Positions 1 through 9,536 of a stretch of DNA of 64,000 bases are shown here, piece after piece. The position numbers were made by a program, and so were the translations under genes. Origin of the DNA: Lecanicillium sp. G3 (Eukaryota > Ascomycota > Sordariomycetes > Hypocreales > Cordycipitaceae); contig JAZHPD010000066.1 in assembly GCA_037575805.1 (NCBI GenBank), forward strand, positions 102,091-166,090. The letters are read 5' to 3'. Each line of letters opens with the position of its first letter. Within the stretch, counting starts at the first letter, position 1. The notes below the pieces were generated by a model. It did no database searches, had not been told where the DNA came from, and saw nothing but the letters and a program-made list of their open reading frames with translations.

Positions 1-1
1 T

Positions 2-1423
2 GTCATTTTGGCCCTGTACTTTCCCGTAGACACCAAAGCGTGACTCAAAGGGTGTCCCAACTATGTGGTCCTCGTGGCAGGCCTCACAGGCGATGAAGTT
101 GGGTACATCATCTTCCTTCATTCCAAAATATTTAACTCCATCAGTAGATGTAGTGAAATCTCGACCTTTGCAGTTTGGAATCTCCAGTCGTTTAGAAAGA
201 AAGGATTCGAGGTCATCCAGGCGACCGCTTTTGACAGCAGCTGGCCAAATGACATTTTGGACGCGCGAATAGCGGAAGTGACACGAGTTCAGTGCGTCTT
301 TTGCGGCTAGGTATCTGGTAAATTCAGTCGCCAAAGGAGAAGATTGAATAAAATCGGCGTGGCACCTTGTGCAGATCGTTGCGTTTGGCGAGTTGGCCAG
401 GCGATACCAGTACAGGGGATAATCAACTCGCCTATCCTCGGGACAAAAACGGACAACTTCTCTTCCAGGTCCATCTGCCAGTATTGGGAGTATGTTCAAC
501 TTTTTATTCCGTCTCGGGGCTGGGGCCAACGTTGAAGTTGAAGATTCGCTTCTGGGACGGAGGCTCAGGCTGCCCATTTGCAGCACGGGCATGTTCAACG
601 TACTTCTGTCTTCCATTGTGCTACCCATGAGCTCAGTCGCTTTTCCAATTGGGTCCATGTTCTCCTTGGGTGGTATGGGAGGGGGACCACTATCTTGCAG
701 CTGAAGAGGCGCTTGGCTAATAATAGGAGAGACGGGCTCTGGGAGTGGCTGGTGGTCCGTCACTTGAGGGCGTAGGCAAAATATGTCAGACTGAGCATCA
801 TAGCTGACGTATTCCGACCGGCCATCACTGTGATAGTTTTGCTCCTGGCTCCCTGCCGTGACCATGGTAGGCGGCGCTGGCGTAGTAAACGTGTAAGTGG
901 TCTGGTTAGGAGGTGGCGGGGCGAGTGGTGTTTGGTTGTTGGAGAACCTGTTATTGATATAACTTATTGTACCATTACCCTCGTCTCTTCCGTTGCTGTA
1001 TGCAATGTTGTCTTGATACGCACTTCCATTCGCCCCCTGGAAGTCCTGGCGTTCGGGTGTATGCGCATAGGTCGAAGAGTGCTCGCTTGGGGGGATATAT
1101 GGAGGCGCTGGTGGTGGCATGACCGAGCTGTAAGAGAAATTAGGTCGCGAAGGTGAGCTTTCGTATTCCTTCGGCGTATACTGCGTCTGCTCATGTGTCT
1201 GTGCCTGGAAATGGTAGTTCCTGGGAGGCAAAGGCGGCGGTGTCTGGTAAGTGCTGTATGGATTTGGCCTGACGTCTTGCTGCTGGCCGTTGCCGCCGTG
1301 GCTGCCTTCCTGGTTACTCTGTCCTTGGCCGCGCTGCTTGGCCAGATGCTGCTGGAGCTGCTGCTGGCCGGCAGCGTACCCTTTGGCTATACCGCTCTTG
1401 ACAGCTTTGGTAAACAGATCCAT
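2..1423 (-). CDS. Partial uncharacterised protein, Pro/Gln-rich N-terminus and two CxxCH motifs
   Basis: The frame is open for 474 codons from the ATG at 1423-1421 and runs off the left edge, so the C-terminus is missing. I checked every codon from 1423 down to 2 and found no stop. The first ~30 residues are Gln-rich (GYAAGQQQLQQHLAKQ). Residues ~30-320 are low complexity, rich in Pro, Ser, Tyr and Asn, and look disordered. From ~320 the sequence becomes ordered: VRFCPEDRRVDYPLYWYRLA, then CTRCH, two isolated Cys, and CEACH. CxxCH is the haem c signature, but no signal peptide or mitochondrial presequence is visible, so paired CxxC zinc ligands are more likely. That is inference. The gene is divergent from the NACHT-WD40 gene. 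I do not recognise a named family and assign no function. Confidence 0.75.
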   Translation of the reverse strand, partial: MDLFTKAVKSGIAKGYAAGQQQLQQHLAKQRGQGQSNQEGSHGGNGQQQDVRPNPYSTYQTPPPLPPRNYHFQAQTHEQTQYTPKEYESSPSRPNFSYSSVMPPPAPPYIPPSEHSSTYAHTPERQDFQGANGSAYQDNIAYSNGRDEGNGTISYINNRFSNNQTPLAPPPPNQTTYTFTTPAPPTMVTAGSQEQNYHSDGRSEYVSYDAQSDIFCLRPQVTDHQPLPEPVSPIISQAPLQLQDSGPPPIPPKENMDPIGKATELMGSTMEDRSTLNMPVLQMGSLSLRPRSESSTSTLAPAPRRNKKLNILPILADGPGREVVRFCPEDRRVDYPLYWYRLANSPNATICTRCHADFIQSSPLATEFTRYLAAKDALNSCHFRYSRVQNVIWPAAVKSGRLDDLESFLSKRLEIPNCKGRDFTTSTDGVKYFGMKEDDVPNFIACEACHEDHIVGTPFESRFGVYGKVQGQND

Positions 1424-2411
1424 GGCTTTTGCGTTGAGTCTCTAGTATACTCTTCCAACAAATATTGCTACCTAGCCTGCATCGTGAGTTTTTGTACTTT
1501 GGAAGGCCATTGTATATAACCAGCGCCACGTCCCATTCGAGACGAAACGCGAAAGCAGCAACTGGCTCCCTCAATTGCCACGAGTCTGGCGCAGATTCAG
1601 CCTTATGCGCCCCATTTGTTTAAACATTTTTTTTACGAAGCCGGCAGCATCTATCGAGCGCGTTCTAGACTGGCCGGTGGTACATGAGTTTTGTTTCCAG
1701 CTGAACGCGTTGATGGCGGCTGAGCAATACAACCTGGCAGCCGCATACCCAATCTTGAAGCTAACATTAGAGCTCATCAGTTAATAATATAAGCTGTATC
1801 ACAGAAATACAACCTGCAAGTTGATTATTTATGCTGGAATCTGAGCTATACCGCCTTTCCGCGGCCGTGTTGTAAGCTACTGCCAAACTGCCAAAAGCTC
1901 GTCCGTCCTCAAGGGGAAGTCATGTAATTTTTCTTGTAATAAATATACGAAGAGCAATAGTACATGGTTCATTTTCCCTTTCATCCCCATGAAGTATTAG
2001 ACATTCGACCAAGTCTGGATCGTCGACCCAAGCATCAGCGCCATGGCCCGCCCAGCGAGCCTTACATGCACCTCTCAGCCGCACTCTCCAGGTTTATTTA
2101 GTCTCTTTTTTATTGAGCAATTTTCCATTCCTCGATATCTCGGCCTTTGGTATTCTTAACTTTCAAATTTGAAATTGTTCTTCATTCCCTCATACTCACC
2201 AGCGTAGAGATTCGCAACAAAACTGTAGAATATCAACGCAACTATTGTGTAATAATTGTACTCTTCCTCGCATCTTGACCTCGTACCCATATCGTAGATT
2301 TTCTCTTACGCGCTAACAATGCAGCCTGCACATCCGCAAAACCTCTCTCCTCTTCGTCCATGCCTCATGCCAAGAGCCCTTTAACAATCAGCAACGCAGA
2401 TCGCCCATGCA
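1424..2411. promoter_or_regulatory. Divergent intergenic region between the CxxCH gene and the NLR-like gene
   Basis: About 990 bp separate two outward-facing starts, so both promoters must lie here. The half nearest the NLR gene (2100-2400) is pyrimidine-rich, as fungal leaders often are. It carries upstream ATGs at 2319 (21 codons, stop at 2382-2384, in the NLR frame) and at 2360 (out of frame, overlapping the NLR start). I could not assign a TATA box or a specific operator. Confidence 0.5.
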
Positions 2412-5400
2412 ATGGTGTCCCTACGACACCGCATCAAGGCCAAGTTCGGCCTCAAAGAACCCGGGTCGCCCAGCATAAATCAGACTTCGGCTCTTGCGAT
2501 ACGGCCCGCATCTGCGCAGCCACCAACGGCCTTGAACGAGGTGTCCGCCGCCGATCTCTGGGATGGCGCGTACGACAGAGCCAAGGGGCTGGACGCAGCC
2601 ACAGTTCAGGCGTACGAGATCATCTTATCAGCAAACCTGAGTGAAAATGATGGGGAGTCAGCTATCGCGAAAGGTGGTGAAGGCACGTTGAAGAATGTCA
2701 TTTTGGAAGATGCTAGCAGACGGCGGATGCAGATGGAGAACCTGGCCAGTATTGGGCTACGCAAGGCGGAAAAGAATGCATCCGCGAATAATGCATTGGG
2801 CAATGGAATCAGTGCCATGAGGGCCGTGAAAGAAGTCATGGACAAGGCGCTTAAATCGTCGCCCCAAGCCGCAGTGGCATGGGTCGGCGTCCTCTTTTCG
2901 CTCGAGGTGGGTAAATATCTTAAGCTACCGAAGTTCCCCGGGGCACATTTTCTATGAACCCTGCACTCAACGATATCAGATGCTCATAAATCCATATGCC
3001 CAGGCGAAAGCCAACCGTGAGGGCATCATCTACGTCTTGTCGCGAATGGACTGGTACTGGAACCTCTACAATCTCCTCGTCCACAAAAACATGACCGTCT
3101 CGGACCCAGATGCACGCCCAAAGCTCCAAGGCGCCATCACAGACCTCTACGCCAAGCTCCTTCTCTACCAAATGAAGACCATCTGCAGCCATCACCGCAA
3201 CCGTCTCGGCGAGTTTGCGCGCGACATGGTCAAGCTCCAAGACTGGGACTGCGAGCTCGCCGCCATCAAAGCCGCCGAGGCCGTGCTGCAGGCAGACTCC
3301 CTGCAATACAACACGGCCTCGATACGCGCGCGCCTGGGAGAGATAGTCGACGCCGCGCGGCTGCAGGGCCAAAAGCTCGACGGCCTCGGCGTCGCAGTGC
3401 AGGCGCAGACGGCGCAGCAGGAGCGCCGGCACGAGTCGTCGGCGGACAACCGCTGCCTGGCAGACCTGCGCCTCAGCGACCCGCGCGACGACAAGAAGCG
3501 CATCGAGGACACCAAGGGCGGACTGCTGCAGGACGTGTACTGCTGGGTGCTGGACAACCCCGACTTTCGGCGATGGCTGGCGCCGGCCGACGGGGTGCAG
3601 CTGCTCTGGGTGCGCGGCGACCCGGGAAAGGGCAAGACGATGCTTCTGTGCGGCATTATCGACGAATTGCAACACGAGAAGGAGAATGGCGGTAACGATG
3701 TTCTGTCATATGTCTTCTGCCAAGCGACGGACTCGCGGCTGAATAATGCTGTCGCAGCGCTGCGAGGGTTGGTGTATTCGCTCGTGGACCAGCAGCCACT
3801 CCTGATGCAGCATCTGCGCTCTCGGTACGACCGGGCAGGCAAATCCCTTTTTGAAGACGCCAATGCGTGGATTGCACTGACCGAAATCCTTGAAGCTATG
3901 CTGCAAAGCCCTGTTTTTGACACGGCGTACCTCGTTATCGATGGCCTAGACGAGTGTGCGACCGACCTCTCCAAACTCCTCAAACTTATTTGCCACATGT
4001 CCTCCTCAAATCCGCGGGTAAAATGGCTCGTCTCGAGCCGCAACTGGCCCAGCATCGAGGAAGAGCTTGAGAAGCCGGGCCTGTCCCTGTCGCTTGAGCT
4101 AAACGCCAGCTCCGTATCCGAGGCCGTGGCCATATTCACGCGGCGCAAGGTCTCTGAGCTCGCCGCGCGCAAGTCGTACAAAGAGGACACGCATGTAGCT
4201 GTGCTGTGCCATCTCATGGACAACGCGGACAGTACTTTTCTGTGGGTAGCCCTCGCATGCCAGATGCTGGAGGGTATTGCGCCGCGCAATGTGCTTCGTA
4301 GGCTGAATGACTTTCCCCCACATCTAGATGATTTGTACCAGCGCATGCTGATGCATCTCGGTGCCTCAGATGACGCGGAGGTGTGCAGACAGATATTGGC
4401 TACGGTCTTGGTAGCATACAGACCGCTGACGCTGCGAGAGGTCGTTGCGCTCGTGGGGGCGTTGGAGGGTGTTGTTGAAGACGATGGCATGGAGGCTGTC
4501 AATGAAATTGTTAGTCTCTGTGGCTCGTTCTTGACGGTCCGACGTGACACTGTGTACTTTATCCACCAGTCTGCCAAAGACTACCTGCTCACGAAGGCAG
4601 CGGATCAGGTCTTTGATGGTGGAAAAGGAAGGGCCCATCGGCATATACTAGAAAGATCGTTGGACACCATGTCCCGAACACTGAAGAGAAATATCTATGC
4701 ACTTCATTCTCCAGGGCACTCGATAGACCAGGTCGAGAAGCCGAATCCAGATCCGTTGGACGCGGTGGCCTACTCATGCGTACACTGGATTGATCATCTC
4801 CGGAAGAGCAATGCGCCAAGTGCCGATGTTCACTGGAGCTCCATCGAAGAATTCATGAAGTCTCATTATCTTCACTGGCTCGAAGCACTGAGCCTATGTC
4901 GAGGCATGGCAAAAGGGCTGCTTGCTGTGGCCAGCTTGCAGGCACTCGTTAAGGTATGATGCTATCCATGGTCACTTGTTGATGGATAGAAGTTTGCTAA
5001 TCCGGAGCAGAGAAGTGTCGCGCCGAGTTCGACGCAGCACCTCATTGATGATGCGTGGCGGTTTATCATGACGCACAAGGGCATCATTGAAATGGCCCCT
5101 ATGCAAGTATACGTCTCGGCGCTGCTATTCAGTCCTAAAAACAGCGCCATTGTGCGTCTGTTTGACAAGGAAAGGCCAGAATGGGCAAGTGTCCGACCAG
5201 ACCTGATGATGGAATGGAGCGCATGCCTGCAAACGTTCGAGGGCCACGCGTTGCCTGTCACGTCGGTCGCATTTTCTCACTGTTCGACGCTGCTGGCATC
5301 AGCGTCATGGGACAAGACGGTGAAGATCTGGGATGTCGCCGGTAACAGATGCAAGATCACCCTAGGCCGCCATACTGACCATGTGAATTCTATCGCCTTC

Positions 5401-7158
5401 TCCACCGACTCTGCGCTGCTGGCCTCCGCTTCGAGAGACATGACCATCAAGATCTGGCATGTGGAGAGTGGAGAGTTCGTGAAAGACCTTCGGGGACATA
5501 AAAAAGATGTGTCTTCTGTGTCTTTTTGGAAAGATGCTGACTCGCTGGTTTCTGCCTCAGAAGACGGCACGATTAGGATATGGGCTATTGACAGTGGCAA
5601 GTGCGTACGTATTCTCGAAGGCCACAATGCGGGCATAACGTCGGTGGCCATCACGCCTGACTCGACGATTTTTGCATCTGGGTCAAAAGACCATACGGTT
5701 AAGCTATGGACGGCAGCTACTGGTGAATGTCTGCGGACGCTTCGGGGCCACCACGCGCAGCTCTCCGCCGTCGTCTTCTCGCACGACGCGGCTGTACTTG
5801 CGTCAGCCTCCTTGGACTGTACCATCAAAATATGGCGTGCAGTGACGGGAGAGTTTATTCGGACGCTCGAGGGCCACCGCAGCTATGTCTCGTCGGTCGT
5901 GTTTCTGCACGAGTCACAGCAGATTGTGTCATCATCTGACGACTTGAGTATTCGCCTCTGGAACGTGGGCACGGGCGATTGTATACGAACGCTCAGTGGC
6001 CATAGCAACTGCGTATACTCTATCACTCTTTCGTGTGACGAAACTGTGCTGGCATCGGCGTCTCTCGATCGCACCATCAAGACGTGGCAGATGACGGACA
6101 CTGACTACGTGCAGAAGAGCGATCCACACGCTGATCAACACCACAAGGCGCATGTTAAAACCGTGATGTTTTCTTCTGATGGAGAGTACATAGTGTCGGC
6201 TTCTGAGGACAAAACAGCCAAGATATGGAATGCGAAGACAGCGAGTTGCAAGCAGACTTTACGCCACGACAGTGTCGCGACGTACGCCATATTCTCGAAC
6301 GGGTCGGATATGGTGGCGTCAGCCTCGGAGGATGGCAGTGTCAGAGTATGTGATCGGGATACGGGTGAGTGCCGACACACTCTTTTGGGCCATAAGGAGG
6401 ATGTCATCTACATGGCGTTTTCGCCCGACTCGACGATGTTGGCGTCAGGCTCAGCAGACTTGAAAATCAATCTTTGGGACACGGAGAGCGGAATGTGCAC
6501 GCAGTCTTTTGAGGTTTTCTGGCACCCATACGACCTGTTTGAGACAATTTGCTTCTCGCTCGATTCGAGGCTGGTAGCGGTACTGTCGTACTCGGGCACG
6601 GTCGAGGTATGGGACACGAGTGCGGGGGGGAAGGTCGCGACGTTTTGCAGCTGGGCTAATATTACGCTATCAGCGGCCTTCTTGCCGGATGCCAGCTATC
6701 CCATGATGGCAATTGCGACGTATGACTGCATGATTGAAATATGGGATGTTAGCAGGCTGCGGTGTGTCCAGACAGTGGCTGTCGGGCAGTTTATTGAAAA
6801 CATGGCATTTGTAGAGATACCAGACGAGGGTTGGCGATACGTGCAAACTAACCTCGGCATGCTTGTAATACCTGCCGCCGGAATCAAGACAAGAGGAACA
6901 AACCGACAGGCGGGATGGCAGCGGCATGGTTCGTTGATGGAGCCGGTTGTGGATGAATCAGCACACGACGAAATTGCTAAAGCCGCTCACTTCAAGGGAG
7001 TGTGGTTGGACAAGCTGAATTGGTGGATCATGCACAATGAACAACGAATGGTTTGGATTCCGTCTGAGCATCGAGGGGAGGAGACTGCAGTGGTGGGAAA
7101 TACCGTGGCGATAGGGTGCTCAACCGGGAATGTATGGATATGCGAGATTTCGCCCTAG
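2412..7158 (+). CDS. NACHT-WD40 STAND protein (fungal NLR-like, HET-E type architecture)
   Basis: Three exons, 2412-2906, 2980-4953 and 5011-7158, encode 1538 aa; introns are 73 and 57 bp with GT..AG ends and matching phase. Residues ~45-330 resemble the fungal NACHT-associated N-terminal domain (ADLWDGAYDRAK near its start). The NACHT NTPase follows: Walker A GDPGKGKT at ~378-385 and Walker B-like YLVIDGLDE at ~482. A winged-helix-like stretch (LPLTLREVV type) comes next. From ~894 to the end I count twelve WD40 repeats, of the form ..GH..V.SV.F......LASAS.D.TIKIW. STAND proteins of this kind act as signal-activated NTPases in fungal non-self recognition and programmed cell death. The repeats are clearly diverged from one another, unlike the near-identical hypervariable repeats of Podospora HET-D/E/R, so a fixed ligand or scaffold role is possible. 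The start is the first ATG after an in-frame stop at 2382. No HeLo or HET effector domain is obvious. Confidence 0.88.
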
Positions 7159-9532
7159 GTTAGTACTTGAGGCAGAGGCGCAAATAACGAGGGTCGGGAG
7201 TTGAATATTGACGGAGTTAGCCGACGACTATATCGCATTACTTACCATGCCGGCGTCTGCGTATTTGAATTTGTAAATGTAGTGTCATGTGCGACAAGGT
7301 TGCAGCGATAGTATGGCGCTGTAACGCTGTCACAGAACCAGTATCACAGTGAGATGCATGGCGAGGCTGTCGTCTGTTGCACTTCTCGCCGAGTCCTGTA
7401 TGACACGAGCCTTGCGGTAATGCGAACGTTTGCGACGACCGAGACATCTGTATACATAATGAAGGACATGGCATGCGGTGCAGCACGTCGTTATATCGCG
7501 ACGTGTTTCGGCTGGACGGCTTGAGCTAAACAGGCGCTATAATTCAAAACAGAGAGGCTGAACTGGGAAAAAAAAAAAAAAACAAGGAATAGCGCTCGGC
7601 ATCCTTTCTTTTCTTTGGCCCGCGCTGGAACTGGCAAGGGAGAGAAGTTTCAGGTCGCAGCTCGCGGCCAGTGCCCAGGCCAGACAGCGGTCGGCGATCA
7701 AGCACATGATGTTGAAATGGACTAGAGGTTGCGTCGCGGGTCGGCATTAATTTTGCGTGCAAAAAAAAAGTGTCGGAACGGGACAAGAATAGATGTCTTT
7801 TATCACCTGTTTCTTCTTCATTCATTCTCGTCTGTTGCTGTTTCTCTTTCGTGTTTCATTCGTTTTCTGTTTCGGTCTTTCTTTCTCATTCTTCTTCTGA
7901 TTCGTCTCTGTTATTGTTTCTGTCTCTTTCCCTTTCTTCTTTTTCATTACCCTGTTCAGCTGCATGGCGGGATAGACACTTTGACTAATACGAGAACGTA
8001 GTGCAGCTGTCAAGGTATTCATCAGTCGATAATTTCGGTTTTAACACTGTCATGACAAGTTGGCCGCGTATTGATGCACACAGCCCGTCAGTGGGAGAAA
8101 TATTGAATGCATAAGCAGTATTCGGGCAGCAGGCAGGTCGCATTGGGAGGGACACGTTGGTTGGTGATTAGTCGAGGCAGCTTGGCACACAGCACTGAAA
8201 CCTGCTGTCGAAGGCCGGCCTATCAGAGCAGCGGCAAATGGATGAAGAGGCAGAAGAGGTGGTATCGGAGCTAAGAAGAAGAGGGTGTGGGGAAGGATAA
8301 ATGGCAAAGGGCCGGGAAAGATGAGGAGGCGAATGATGGGATGAGCCTTGGAGATGGGCGCCCGGCTGAGATGGAGGGAGGGGAGAGGAGTCGGGGAGTC
8401 TGGCGATGTGGTGGGAACGTGGTGGGAGTGTTAGTCAGCTGGGAGTACTCCGTATGTTTGGTGTTTTGTGTAGGTACTTGGGAGGGACTTGGATCTGTCA
8501 TGTGAAACTAGTAATCCTCAGTGTGCTGACGGCCGATGACCTGGTACCTCTGAGGTATCGCTGATTTGCTCCTAGCGGGCCGGGGTACCTCTAGACTTTG
8601 TACCTGCTGATAGGGACATTAGCAGCACATGTGCTGTTGTGGCACAGCAGTTCGTTAGCTAACTAGTAATAATGTGCCCCAGATCGATCTGTCACACCAC
8701 CTCTGGCAGCTGGGCATAAAGTAGAGCTAGCAGGATGGTTACTATGCACGAGTAGCATGATTGTAGAGGGTACCGTTTAATTTGGTGCCTTTTTTCTTCT
8801 CGGTTCTGTGGCTAAAGTGTAAATCACTTGGCCAAAGTCCCGGTACCTCTGGCGCAGGTACCGTTGAATAACACCGGGCGCTCTCCCGCACCGCTAGCGC
8901 TTTCCGTTTTCCGCAATTCAGCCACAGTAGCGCACCGCCGCACTTACTAGTTACTGCACCGCCGCAGTTACAGTCTGTTAGTACCTGCCCGCTAAGTACT
9001 AACAGTACAGTACTTACTAAGTTAGTGTCTACCACCACAGTGGGAAGGAGCAACCACCCAATTCTCGTCTGCGCGTGCCTGCCTGCTCGTGCTTGCTGCC
9101 GCTTCCCTCGACGACAACTTCATTCTCACCCGCGACCGCCCACGCCACCGCCTTTACCCCGCCGGCAGGTCCAATAGCCGGAGCAGTCATCGATTGTCGA
9201 CTGCTCCTCGACTCTTGACGACAATCTCGCCTCCATCTATCCATTTTCATCCTTTACGCCCTTACCTGCCGCTTCTCAGTCGCCGAACCCTTCCAACAAG
9301 TCCCGCGCGGCGACCCCGACGACCAACGCCCCTGCGCTGGCGCAACACCGCAACTCGCCTTGTGCTGTTCGCGCCTCGACCTCGACATCATTCTCCAACC
9401 GCTGCAGTGTCGGAATAATTTTCCGCTCGATTCCATCCTCTTTCCTTCCGTCCGCCGATCCCACCGCACACAAACACACACATCTGTCCTGCTCCCCGTG
9501 TCCGGAATGGCGCACTTCTTCTCTTTAACGGC
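7159..9532. other. Intergenic region, NLR 3' flank and MED12 5' flank
   Basis: About 2.4 kb with no convincing gene; open frames are short and compositionally random. Between 8543 and 8862 the hexamer GGTACC occurs five times, and ACTAGT and TTAGCTAACTAG words lie nearby. From about 9080 to 9530 the sequence is pyrimidine-rich and is probably the MED12 leader. Confidence 0.5.
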
Positions 9533-9536
9533 ATGA
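9507..9536 (+). promoter_or_regulatory. Nine-codon uORF overlapping the MED12 start codon (ATGA)
   Basis: An ATG at 9507 opens a nine-residue frame (MAHFFSLTA) whose TGA stop at 9534-9536 overlaps the MED12 ATG at 9533-9535, giving the junction ATGA. If the leader includes position 9507, ribosomes would terminate exactly on the main start, a layout that favours termination-reinitiation. Whether the transcript starts upstream of 9507 is not known. Confidence 0.45.

Noticed and set aside
2319..2384. ATG at 2319 as the true NLR start
   Set aside because: It is in frame with 2412 but a TAA at 2382 intervenes, and no intron removes it.
3192..4577. 461-codon minus-strand frame opposite the NLR NACHT exon
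   Set aside because: Ser/Arg-rich shadow; the plus strand has Walker motifs and correct splicing.
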